A stretch of DNA of 64,000 nucleotides from Acidimicrobiales bacterium AG-414-N20 (GTDB taxonomy: Bacteria > Actinomycetota > Acidimicrobiia > Acidimicrobiales > MedAcidi-G1), in assembly GCA_003214465.1 (NCBI GenBank), contig QCLO01000002.1, forward strand, positions 62,001 through 126,000. The letters run 5' to 3'. The stretch's first letter is position 1; each line of letters begins with the position of its first letter. A model generated the notes under the pieces. That model searched no databases and had not been told where the DNA came from. It saw only the letters and a program-made list of their open reading frames with translations. Positions 26,459-34,911 of the stretch are shown here, one piece after another. Made by a program: the position numbers and the translations under genes.

Positions 26459-27795
26459 TTTTCTTCCTCGGTGCTTCTTGTCCAAAAGCCAAGTTGACCG
26501 TCCGGTTTTTGAGGTTCTTCAGGTGTGATAATTTTTTGTGCTTTACGAGCTTCTCGTGTGCGTGGTAGGTAAAAAACGAGTCCTAGTCCTACGCCAAGCG
26601 CCATCGTGAAATAGCCGACTTGTATTGGGAGCATTGCGATTAACAAAGCTATTAGTGATCCGAATGCCCAGCTGAGTTGAAATCTTCCTTCGAAAAGAGC
26701 GAAAGACCTTCCATGGTTTGCATCTGGTGCGTCTCTTTGAACGAGCGAGTCGAACGCTAATTTAGCCGATCCTGCAGACCCGGCTAAAAGTAAGGAAACA
26801 ACCATGGCTCCTGAAATTGATGGAAGCCACGATGCAGATACTGTTCCAGCGAAAGCTATGAAGAGAACACCTGAGATGATTCTTTCTTCGACCATTAGCA
26901 TTCTTAGCCGTGGTGCCATACGCGCCCCTAGAAGAGCTCCGCCGCTTGCACACGCGAGAACGGCACCGTAATGCCAGACTGGGGCTCCAGGAGTTCCGAG
27001 AATGTCTTGATCTCTTATTAATCCGGTAGCTACACCTGATGCACGGCCTGTTCCTTCCATTGGTACGCCTTCTTCACCTCCTCTGAATTCGAATGCGAGT
27101 AGGAAAGTCATGAAACCCACAGCGGCTCTTAGAACTGCCATTGCTGTAGCTGCGTTTATTATTCCTGATGAACGCAGTTCTATTTTTTCTCCTTGTGTTG
27201 CTGGTGTGGTTGCAACAGTGATTCTTGGGATTTGAACTGCTGAGACTAAAGTAAGTGTGAATCCTATTACTGCAATTTTCGCAGGCCAGGATGAACCTAT
27301 TAGGAGAGCTAGTCCTCCTATTGAGGCTCCGAAAAAGCTTCCGACTGCGCTTAGGAGCGCCAATTTAGAATTCGCTTCTACTAGATCTCTTTCTGAACTA
27401 ACTAATTTTGGGACCACAGCGCTTTTCGCGACTGAATAGGCTTTTTGGAATACGAGGATTCCGAAAGCGATTGGGAAAAGGGCGAGACTTTCGATGTACA
27501 GGGCGAGAAGTGTTGCCAGAGTTGCGCGTGCGAGCAGTGTTATGAGAATCATTGTTCTTCTACCGCCAGCGATTCGGTCCATGAAAGGGCCTATGAGTGG
27601 GGTCACGATTGCGAATGGTGCGATGGTTAAAAGGAGATACAGGGCTATTTTTGGTCTTGCTGAGTCTGGGTCAAGAAAAAAGAGTGAACCTGCTAGCGCC
27701 ACTGCGATCATTGCGTCTGCGGCTGCACTTGAGAGGTGTGTGATAGCCATTCTTGTAAATGGGCTGAGGGGGGGTTTTGTTTCCTTGACGCTCAC
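26455..27795 (-). CDS. Major facilitator superfamily transporter
   Basis: A 446-aa membrane protein with about 12 predicted helices. A typical MFS loop follows helix 2 (GPFMDRIAGGRRTMI), then AKSAVVPKLVSSERDLVEANSKLAL. A central periplasmic or cytoplasmic insert (GGEEGVPMEGTGRASG) separates the halves. It begins 51 nt after surE ends on the same strand and may be read from the phosphate operon. Drug/H+ antiport-like features are weak, so the substrate cannot be named. Confidence 0.82.
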   Translation of the reverse strand: MSVKETKPPLSPFTRMAITHLSSAAADAMIAVALAGSLFFLDPDSARPKIALYLLLTIAPFAIVTPLIGPFMDRIAGGRRTMILITLLARATLATLLALYIESLALFPIAFGILVFQKAYSVAKSAVVPKLVSSERDLVEANSKLALLSAVGSFFGASIGGLALLIGSSWPAKIAVIGFTLTLVSAVQIPRITVATTPATQGEKIELRSSGIINAATAMAVLRAAVGFMTFLLAFEFRGGEEGVPMEGTGRASGVATGLIRDQDILGTPGAPVWHYGAVLACASGGALLGARMAPRLRMLMVEERIISGVLFIAFAGTVSASWLPSISGAMVVSLLLAGSAGSAKLAFDSLVQRDAPDANHGRSFALFEGRFQLSWAFGSLIALLIAMLPIQVGYFTMALGVGLGLVFYLPRTREARKAQKIITPEEPQKPDGQLGFWTRSTEEEN

Positions 27796-27846
27796 AGTTT
27801 CAGGTTACGTCAATTTGAGTAAGTAAATCTTCCACTAGGTGTAGGA

Positions 27847-28608
27847 CTATTCCCATTGTTCAGTTGGTAGATCTATATCTGCTTCTTTGGCTGGTTCTAG
27901 TGTTGTAGCTGTTGCGTAGTCTTTTTCTAAAAGAGCTGAATCTGTTCCTTCAGGTACCGGGTCGTTGCATGGTTCGAGTTCTATGTCTATGCCAGTTGAG
28001 TCTTTAGAAGTTATTACTGTTTGAACTCTTCCTATGTGAGCTAAATCGGCTTGTCGGAACCCAAGAACTTCTTTTAAGGGTTTGTTTGGAATGTTCAAAT
28101 TTAGCATTGTTGCATTTGGAGCTGAAGTTAACCATTGGAGAGGTTGGGCTGTCATTTCCTTCGCAGTCTCCCAATATTCGTGTGTGTCTATAGAGGGATG
28201 GTAATTGATGCTCACGGCTATTCCTGAACGGTCAAATCTTGCTGCCGTTTTTACAGCTGCGATTGTTCCTGAAAACAAAGTTGACCGGCCTGTGTTTGGA
28301 CCTAGATTAACTCCTGAAGCAACCATGTCAGGTGGGTCTCCGAAACCTCCGAGCATCGAGAGCATGACAATCAATGCAGGTGGTGCGCCTACTGAAAATG
28401 ATTTGATGCCTTCAAGGTCTGGAATTTCTAATTCTTCTACTGCTACTCTGTCATGGTCATTGAATGGCATGAGCGAAGCTGAAACACCACTCATGTTTTT
28501 TGAAGGTGCGGCTACCACGGCTTCGTGTCCTAGTTCTGTAACTGTTTGTGCTAGCGCGTATAGGCCTTTTGAATCAATTCCGTCATCGTTTGTAATAAGA
28601 AATTTCAA
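27847..28608 (-). CDS. surE: 5'/3'-nucleotidase SurE
   Basis: SurE, 253 aa, is a metal-dependent nucleoside monophosphate and short polyphosphate phosphatase. The metal site is seen in ITNDDGIDSKG (D8, D9), and further in SGVNLGPNTGRSTLFSGTIAA. Its ATG overlaps the stop of the upstream response regulator gene by 4 nt (28605-28608), which puts a phosphate-releasing enzyme within the phosphate-regulation operon. Confidence 0.93.
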   Translation of the reverse strand: MKFLITNDDGIDSKGLYALAQTVTELGHEAVVAAPSKNMSGVSASLMPFNDHDRVAVEELEIPDLEGIKSFSVGAPPALIVMLSMLGGFGDPPDMVASGVNLGPNTGRSTLFSGTIAAVKTAARFDRSGIAVSINYHPSIDTHEYWETAKEMTAQPLQWLTSAPNATMLNLNIPNKPLKEVLGFRQADLAHIGRVQTVITSKDSTGIDIELEPCNDPVPEGTDSALLEKDYATATTLEPAKEADIDLPTEQWE

Positions 28609-29330
28609 TTGGCTACTTCACTTTTTGGTTTGTTGTACTTGTAACCCACACCTCGAATGGTAAGAATCTTTTCTGGTTTTGTGGGTTCCTCCTCAATTTT
28701 TGATCTTAAACGTTTTATGTGAACATCTAAAGTTTTTGTGTCTCCTACATAATCCATGCCCCATATACGATCAATCAATGTGTCTCGTGTTAAAACAATT
28801 CCGGCGTTTTCCATGAGAAAAGCTAGTAATTCAAATTCTTTCAAGGGTATTGAAATAATTTTATCTCTTATCTTTACTTCGTACCGCTCTACATATACCT
28901 CTACATCACCAACAGAGATCGTTGAGAATTGTTCTTCTGTAAAATTAGGGGGTCTGTTAGATTTTTGAGCTCTCCTAATAACAGTTCGCATTCTTGCAAC
29001 GAGTTCTTTTAATCGGTAAGGCTTAGAGACATAATCATCAGCTCCTACTTCTAAACCAACAACTGTGTCAATTTCTTCTCCCTTTGCGGTAACCATAATT
29101 ATTGGAACGTCAGAGCGGCTTCTTATCTGCCTACAAACATCAATGCCGGAAATTTTAGGGAGCATTAAGTCAAGAAGAATTAGATCAGGGTTAAATTTCT
29201 CGAATGCTATTAAGGCTTCAGATCCGTCTTTTGCTATTTCTACAGTAAAACCTTCTCTCTCCAATCCAACTTGAAGAGCTTCAATAAAGGAAACTTCATC
29301 TTCTACTACCAGTACTCGAATGCCGTTCAT
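28605..29330 (-). CDS. OmpR/RegX3-type response regulator (copy 1)
   Basis: A 241-aa regulator with a receiver domain (acidic pocket E10-D11, phospho-acceptor D54 in LILLDLMLP, lysine in VSKPYR) and a C-terminal winged helix (DVHIKRLRSKIEEEP, TIRGVGYKY). Start ATG overlaps the histidine kinase stop by 4 nt. It is a close paralogue of the regulator on the other side of the kinase gene (30510-31214), sharing most receiver and DNA-contact residues. Probably responds to phosphate; which of the two is the main PhoP/RegX3 equivalent is not clear. Confidence 0.9.
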   Translation of the reverse strand: MNGIRVLVVEDEVSFIEALQVGLEREGFTVEIAKDGSEALIAFEKFNPDLILLDLMLPKISGIDVCRQIRSRSDVPIIMVTAKGEEIDTVVGLEVGADDYVSKPYRLKELVARMRTVIRRAQKSNRPPNFTEEQFSTISVGDVEVYVERYEVKIRDKIISIPLKEFELLAFLMENAGIVLTRDTLIDRIWGMDYVGDTKTLDVHIKRLRSKIEEEPTKPEKILTIRGVGYKYNKPKSEVAN

Positions 29331-30454
29331 TGTTTAAATTCTTTTACGCCTATAGGGATGATGACTGGCAGGTCGACTGTGACAGTAGTACCTTCACCTT
29401 CTACAGAATCGATCTTGACTGACCCACCATGTCTTGTTGCAATATTTCTTACTATCGATAGCCCTAAGCCTGTTCCTCCACTTTGACGACTTCGGGCTCT
29501 ATCAACTCGATAAAAACGTTCAAAAACTCTTTCGAGCTCAATTTCAGGTATTCCAATTCCAGAATCAACTACGTTCAAACAAACTGTTGAAGAGTCTTTT
29601 GAAAAATCAAGTGTTACCTCAACCTGACTGTTCTCTTCAGAATATTTGACAGCATTTTCAATAATATTGTGAACTAAACTGATCAGTTGCAGACGATCTC
29701 CTTCAACAGTATTCGCATTTAATTTTGTTTTAATTTCGACTTTTTTTCTTGAAGCAAATGTGGACAACCTGTCTACAACTTCATTTACGACCTCATTTAA
29801 TTCGACCACATCTGGTGCTTCTATGGCTTGTCCTTCGATTCGGCTTAAATCGAGGATGTCATCGACTATACGCCCCAGTCTTTGTGCCTCAGCTTCGAGT
29901 CTTTTGGCTAAACGCAAAGTGGTGTCTGGATCATCTTCCTGGGAGAGGGTTTCAGCTAGAAGGCTTACAGCCCCAATTGGCGTTTTTAGTTCATGGCTAA
30001 CATTCGCTACAAAATCTCGGCGCATAGATTCAGTTCTTATTAATTCAGTTACATCAGTAAGAATTGAAACTGCTCCGGTTATTTGTTTTTCGATTTCTAA
30101 AGTTTCTGTTATTACTTCAATGATTTTTGGTGGTGAATCAGATGTGCGGACTTGCTCGGCAGACGGAATTCCACGGATACTTTTTTGCAGGCATTCCAAG
30201 ACTTTGCGTCCAACGACCCCGTCTGTCCATGAATCAACAATGGCGTCAGCAGTATTATTACGAAAAACTATTGCTCCTGATTTATTTGCAATCACAATTC
30301 CCAAAGGAATAGTGTCTAAAACCCCTTCGGGTATATGAAACTCCTGATCTTTCTCTTCCCCAGCTATCAAAGTTGGCTCAGTGATACGTTTCCTTATCAA
30401 ATAAGCATTTGCCAGCACCGATAGCAACAGTAAAACAATTAGCAGAACGATCAC
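29327..30454 (-). CDS. PhoR/SenX3-type sensor histidine kinase
   Basis: A 375-aa kinase. One N-terminal membrane helix (residues 1-20) is followed by a PAS domain at about 45-140, a HisKA domain with H154 in FVANVSHELKTPIG, and an HATPase_c domain (NIIENAVKYSEEN, VDSGIGIP, GGTGLGLSIV). Architecture with one or two short spans and a cytoplasmic PAS matches PhoR/SenX3, which sense phosphate through the Pst transporter and PhoU. GTG start at 30454, with AGGAG about 9 nt upstream. It sits between two response regulator genes. Confidence 0.9.
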   Translation of the reverse strand: MIVLLIVLLLLSVLANAYLIRKRITEPTLIAGEEKDQEFHIPEGVLDTIPLGIVIANKSGAIVFRNNTADAIVDSWTDGVVGRKVLECLQKSIRGIPSAEQVRTSDSPPKIIEVITETLEIEKQITGAVSILTDVTELIRTESMRRDFVANVSHELKTPIGAVSLLAETLSQEDDPDTTLRLAKRLEAEAQRLGRIVDDILDLSRIEGQAIEAPDVVELNEVVNEVVDRLSTFASRKKVEIKTKLNANTVEGDRLQLISLVHNIIENAVKYSEENSQVEVTLDFSKDSSTVCLNVVDSGIGIPEIELERVFERFYRVDRARSRQSGGTGLGLSIVRNIATRHGGSVKIDSVEGEGTTVTVDLPVIIPIGVKEFKQ

Positions 30455-30509
30455 ACTCTTATACTCCTAGTTGTGGGGCTATATCGCAACTTGAAAACAA
30501 CTTTTATGT

Positions 30510-31214
30510 TTATGCCTCGTAGCGGTATCCGACTCCACGAATTGTGATAACCCGTAACGGTCTTTGTGGGTCGTCTTCGATCCGAGAACGAATTCTTCGG
30601 ATGTGGACATCGAGAGTTTTAGTGCCTCCGACATAATCTGTTCCCCACACTGCATCAATTAAGTCATCTCGTGACAAGGCCCGTCCTGCGTTCGCCACCA
30701 ACTGTAATAACAATTCGTACTCTTTAAGTGGGAACGCAATAAGCTGGTCATTTAGTAAGACTTCATGCCGATCTTGATCAATAACAAGATCTCCTGCCTT
30801 TAGTATGCTCGGCACGTTTTCGATGGCTTTGTCCTGATTCCGTGCTTCTGATCGTCGTAGTACGGCTCGAACTCTGGCTACAAGTTCCCTGAATTGATAA
30901 GGCTTTGTCACATAATCATCAGCGCCAAGTTCTAAAGCTACGACTGCATCTACTTCTTCTGTTTTTGCAGTAACCATTACGATTGGTACTTCAGATTTCA
31001 GGCGAATCAATCTACAGACATCAAGACCTGACATGTTTGGAAGCATCACGTCTAGAAGAACAAGATCTGGGGTCTTCCGTTCAAAAGCTTCAATCGCTGA
31101 AACGCCGTCTGCTACCCACTCCACATCAAATCCTTCACGGGTAAGACCCACCATAAGAGCGTCCGCAAATGACTCTTCATCCTCAACTAAAAGAACGTAC
31201 GGAATATCAGACAA
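30510..31214 (-). CDS. OmpR/RegX3-type response regulator (copy 2)
   Basis: A 234-aa paralogue of copy 1, with phospho-acceptor D55 (LVLLDVMLPN), TKPYQF at the lysine, and a winged helix ending RIRSRIEDDPQRPLRVITIRGVGYRYEA. Start is TTG at 31214, directly after the phoU stop codon. A very strong AAGGAGG lies 5 nt before it within phoU, so the weak start codon is offset by a strong site. Position next to phoU and upstream of the kinase suggests this is the canonical phosphate regulator, with copy 1 an added one. Confidence 0.9.
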   Translation of the reverse strand: MSDIPYVLLVEDEESFADALMVGLTREGFDVEWVADGVSAIEAFERKTPDLVLLDVMLPNMSGLDVCRLIRLKSEVPIVMVTAKTEEVDAVVALELGADDYVTKPYQFRELVARVRAVLRRSEARNQDKAIENVPSILKAGDLVIDQDRHEVLLNDQLIAFPLKEYELLLQLVANAGRALSRDDLIDAVWGTDYVGGTKTLDVHIRRIRSRIEDDPQRPLRVITIRGVGYRYEA

Positions 31215-31925
31215 CTACTCCTCCTTGGATTTTTTTTCTTTATATTCAATGCGAGCGCGGCCAGTGTCTTCTGGTAAACGGCCAGAAACCATGTATGAAA
31301 CTCTTTCACCTATATTCACTGCGTGGTCGCCGATACGTTCGTAATAGCGTCCTATAAGCGCCATTTGGACAACTGGCTGAACTTCCCCACTCCCACCTTC
31401 AGCATCTTTAAAAAGACCTTCTAAGAAATCAATGTGGAGGCCATCGAGACGATCATCAATGTCTTCTAAAGCTCTCGCTAAGCCTTCGTTGTTTTGATAG
31501 TAAGCATCCACTGCCAGGTTTAATAGCCGAACAGCTTCGTCGCTCATAAGTACGAGATATGCCTTAGTTGATGACGGTATTTCATAACCAAGAATTCTCC
31601 GATTTGCTTTGCATATATTGCTTGCTAGGTCAGCTGACCTTTCAAGTTCTCCCACAATCCATAGAGCACTAATCACTGCTCGAAGGTCGCCGGCTACAGG
31701 ATTTTGAAGTAAAAGTACAGACTGACATTCCTCTTCAATTTCTAAAGCAAGAGCGTCAACTTCATCATCCTCGTCGATTATGCGTTGAGCATCTTCCAGA
31801 TTTGTTTCAAAAAGTGCTTCTGTCGCTTGAGTAACTCTTTCACTTGCCATTGAGCCTAAGCGGGCAATGTCTTCGCGAATTTCTTCTAATTCTTGATGAA
31901 AACTTTTTCGGCTTTCACTCTGCAT
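31215..31925 (-). CDS. phoU: Phosphate transport regulator PhoU
   Basis: PhoU, 236 aa, with two three-helix bundles carrying the metal-binding acidic repeats (VDALALEIEEECQSVLL in the first; DRLDGLHIDF and YYERIGDHAVNIGERV in the second). It is a peripheral protein that links PstSCAB to the sensor kinase and shuts off the Pho response when phosphate is plentiful. It lies 32 nt downstream of pstB with AAGGAGAA before the ATG, and is adjacent to a response regulator gene. Confidence 0.95.
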   Translation of the reverse strand: MQSESRKSFHQELEEIREDIARLGSMASERVTQATEALFETNLEDAQRIIDEDDEVDALALEIEEECQSVLLLQNPVAGDLRAVISALWIVGELERSADLASNICKANRRILGYEIPSSTKAYLVLMSDEAVRLLNLAVDAYYQNNEGLARALEDIDDRLDGLHIDFLEGLFKDAEGGSGEVQPVVQMALIGRYYERIGDHAVNIGERVSYMVSGRLPEDTGRARIEYKEKKSKEE

Positions 31926-31957
31926 GGTTGGTTCTCCTTTCTATAAAACTTGGGTGG

Positions 31958-32833
31958 TTACCCAAATCTTCCTGTTACGTAGTTTTCTGTGCGTTGGTCT
32001 TCTGGGGTAGAAAAAATCTTTTCGGTTGAATCACATTCGATCATCACGCCAGTGGGACGAGTGTTATCTGCTCCGGGCTCAGTTGAAAAGAAAGCCGTTC
32101 TACTGCTCACACGGGCAGCTTGTTGCATGTTGTGGGTGACAATCACTATTGAATATTCTTCTTTAAGTTCCTGCATCAGGTCTTCTATCCGTGTTGTAGC
32201 TATTGGATCTAACGCAGAACAGGGCTCATCCATGAGTAAGACTTCAGGCCCAACCGCTAAAGCTCGAGCGATACAAAGTCTTTGTTGCTGCCCACCAGAT
32301 AATCCAAGGGCTGAATCTTTTAATCGATCTTTTACCTCATCCCATAGGGCTGCTTTTTGAAGTGATTGTTCAACAACCTCGTCTAATTCTTTTTTCATCC
32401 CTCCAACTCTTGGACCAAACGCCACATTGTCGTAAATGGTTTTCGGGAACGGGTTTGGTTTTTGAAATACCATTCCAATGCGACGCCGAACCGCTACTGG
32501 ATCTACTTGTGAGTCATAAAGATTAATTCCACGAAATTTGACTTCTCCGGTAACTTTCGCTGTCTCAATTAAGTCGTTCATTCGGTTCAAACAACGAAGA
32601 ACGGTAGATTTTCCACACCCTGATGGCCCTATCATGGCCGTGATTTGATTACGTGGAACAGAGAATTCAACATCTTTTACAGCTTTAAAATCGCCATAAG
32701 AGACATTTAGTTCTGAAATGTCAAAAACTAGTTCTGTTTCTAATGTTCCTTCTTCCGAGTGTTGGGGCTTAGGAGTAACAGTTTCCTCAGGCTCTGTATT
32801 CTCTTTGGTTTCTATATTCATTTTTTGTATCAC
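31958..32833 (-). CDS. pstB: Phosphate ABC transporter ATP-binding protein
   Basis: PstB, 291 aa. Walker [11 protein letters not shown]-loop [10 protein letters not shown], signature [15 protein letters not shown], Walker [14 protein letters not shown] and H-loop IVTHNM are all intact. PstB marks such as the [14 protein letters not shown] segment are present. It has an acidic N-terminal extension of about 35 residues before the usual domain. The ATG overlaps the pstA stop by 4 nt. Confidence 0.96.
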   Translation of the reverse strand: MIQKMNIETKENTEPEETVTPKPQHSEEGTLETELVFDISELNVSYGDFKAVKDVEFSVPRNQITAMIGPSGCGKSTVLRCLNRMNDLIETAKVTGEVKFRGINLYDSQVDPVAVRRRIGMVFQKPNPFPKTIYDNVAFGPRVGGMKKELDEVVEQSLQKAALWDEVKDRLKDSALGLSGGQQQRLCIARALAVGPEVLLMDEPCSALDPIATTRIEDLMQELKEEYSIVIVTHNMQQAARVSSRTAFFSTEPGADNTRPTGVMIECDSTEKIFSTPEDQRTENYVTGRFG

Positions 32834-33786
32834 TTTCTTCGTTTCTCAAATCTGTTGCGAAGCAAAATTGCTATTGAATTAAGTGCAAGAACGAAAATGA
32901 GTAAGACAACGATTGCTGCTGCCGCCGCTCCTGCAAAGCCAGGATCTCGGCCAGAATTTTGTGTCCACTCAGTTATGACAATCGGCATCGCTACGAATCG
33001 TTCTTTAAGCGCCCCAAGGTCAAGAAATCCGGGGTTTGTCCCTAATCTTCCGGTTACTGCACCAACTAATATGAGAGGTGCTGCTTCTCCGATAGCTCGT
33101 GACATGGCAAGAAGTGTTCCTGTGAGTATGCCTGGGGCGGCATAGGGAAGAACTTGTCTGCGTACCACTTCCCAGCGTGTCGCTCCGACACCGTATGCTC
33201 CTTCCCGTAGGCTTTGCGGGGTAGCTCGAATAGCTTCTGAAGCCGTGATTATCACTATTGGTAGAACGAGAATGGAAAGAGTTAATGCTGCAGATAGTAA
33301 GGATTTTCCCCCCGTCCACTTCCCGAATGTATTCACAAAAATGAAGAGTCCAAGTAACCCATAAACAACGGAAGGAACACCAGCAAGGTTGCGGATATTG
33401 ATTTCAATAAATCGAGTTAACCGATTTTTTGGTGCGTACTCCTCGAGGTATATTGCTGCACCTATTCCAATTGGGAAAGCGACAATAGCGGTAGTGACAG
33501 CTATCCAAAATGAGCCAACTAAGCCTTGATGGACTCCTAATTTCTCATCTATTGATCTTGATCGGAGAGTTCCAGATAGGAAATCTCCGAACCGAGTTGA
33601 GAGTGTTCCCCACCCATTTTGTACTACGTCAACAAGTAATACCGTCAAAATTAGTAGTGCAAGGAAAAGTCCTAATTGAAGAAAGGTTCGGAAAATAATT
33701 CCTCTTGGATCAGAGTTTCTTCTTCTAATTTCGTCGTTTATACGATCCGCTACTTTCCCATCATTTAGGGTGCTTCCAATTTTCAT
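32830..33786 (-). CDS. pstA: Phosphate ABC transporter permease
   Basis: PstA, 318 aa, six predicted membrane helices. The binding-protein-dependent transport loop is seen as [23 protein letters not shown]. It has a hydrophilic N-terminal extension of about 35 residues. The start overlaps the pstC stop by one nucleotide and the end overlaps pstB by four, so the three are co-translated. Confidence 0.94.
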   Translation of the reverse strand: MKIGSTLNDGKVADRINDEIRRRNSDPRGIIFRTFLQLGLFLALLILTVLLVDVVQNGWGTLSTRFGDFLSGTLRSRSIDEKLGVHQGLVGSFWIAVTTAIVAFPIGIGAAIYLEEYAPKNRLTRFIEINIRNLAGVPSVVYGLLGLFIFVNTFGKWTGGKSLLSAALTLSILVLPIVIITASEAIRATPQSLREGAYGVGATRWEVVRRQVLPYAAPGILTGTLLAMSRAIGEAAPLILVGAVTGRLGTNPGFLDLGALKERFVAMPIVITEWTQNSGRDPGFAGAAAAAIVVLLIFVLALNSIAILLRNRFEKRRK

Positions 33787-34709
33787 TAGTAGCGCTCCTG
33801 AACTCGTCGCACGAAACGGTCAGCGACCATATTCAACATGAAAGTTATTGCAAAGAGTAATAATCCGACGAAGAAAAGGCTTTGAAAAGTAAGTCCTTCC
33901 CCTTTTACTTGGTCTGTGCCGCTAGCTAGCGAAGCCATTGCGGCGGTCATCGTGAGGCTTCCTTCGAATGCGGAGTGTGTGTATCCAGCACTGTCTGCTG
34001 CTCCGCCGGCAATAAAAACCACCATGGTTTCGCCTATGGCTCTGGATGTCGCAACAATAAAACTTGCGACGATGCCAGATATTGCTGCTGGGAATACCAC
34101 TCTTGAGGAGATAACTGATTTTCGTGCTCCAAGTCCGGCTCCTGCTTCGCGTAAATCTAACGGAACTGCTTTCATGGCATCTTCAGAAACCGAAGCGACA
34201 AGGGGGATAGTTAACAGCCCAACGCCTACACCTGCGGCTGCCAAAGATCCGGCTGAGGCATCTTCATTAAGCCTTCCGATTATCTCTGGGGCAATGAAGA
34301 ACAAGGCAAAGAAACCCAACACAACGCTTGGCACGCCAGCAAGAATTTCTAAAACTGGTTTAATAAAGGCGCGGGTACGACTTGAAGCATATTCAGATAG
34401 ATATATGGCTGCTGCTAAACCAATTGGTCCAGCTACTGCCATTGCAATACCAGTTGTTATGAGTGTTGCAACAAATAAAGTCTTTACGTCATATAGCCCA
34501 CGGCGTGGATACCAGCCTTCGCTCCATGTGCTAGCCCAGTCAATGCCGACTATGAAATCCCAAGCTTCTGAGAATAAAGAAAAAACTAAAACGATTGAAA
34601 TAACAACTGAAATAAGAGCTGTAAATAGAAGTAGAAATTTTGCGTTTCGTTCTTTGCGAACACGACGCGGAGCGGTCTGAAGATCTTCGATGGTGACTGT
34701 ACCGCTCAC
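33786..34709 (-). CDS. pstC: Phosphate ABC transporter permease
   Basis: PstC, 307 aa, six predicted helices with the permease EAA-type loop (SEDAMKAVPLDLREAGAGLGARK) and VAGPIGLAAAIYLSEYAS. It forms the membrane channel with PstA. It is separated from pstS by 202 nt that contain a stem-loop (34834-34880), a layout that usually lets more PstS than permease be made. Confidence 0.94.
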   Translation of the reverse strand: MSGTVTIEDLQTAPRRVRKERNAKFLLLFTALISVVISIVLVFSLFSEAWDFIVGIDWASTWSEGWYPRRGLYDVKTLFVATLITTGIAMAVAGPIGLAAAIYLSEYASSRTRAFIKPVLEILAGVPSVVLGFFALFFIAPEIIGRLNEDASAGSLAAAGVGVGLLTIPLVASVSEDAMKAVPLDLREAGAGLGARKSVISSRVVFPAAISGIVASFIVATSRAIGETMVVFIAGGAADSAGYTHSAFEGSLTMTAAMASLASGTDQVKGEGLTFQSLFFVGLLLFAITFMLNMVADRFVRRVQERY

Positions 34710-34833
34710 AACAGTCTCCCTTTAATTTACTTCGACTTTTAAATAACTAACCACAACCGAATAGTAAAAAAGATAGGTAACGAATAAGAAAGAATTAAGT
34801 AAACAAAAAGTAAACAGTTCAAGAACAAGCAGA

Positions 34834-34880
34834 AACCAGGATCAACAATTCTCGGGAGAGGGGGGTTGCCGATCCTGGTT
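34834..34880 (-). terminator. Stem-loop between pstS and pstC
   Basis: 10-bp perfect arms AACCAGGATC (34834-34843) and GATCCTGGTT (34871-34880) with a 27-nt loop containing a C-run on the transcribed strand. No U-tract follows, so it looks more like a mRNA-stabilising or partial-termination element downstream of pstS than a complete intrinsic terminator. The effect on pstS versus pstCAB levels is inferred. Confidence 0.5.
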
Positions 34881-34911
34881 ATTCGCTGCTTTATTCAACG
34901 ATTTGTGGGAA

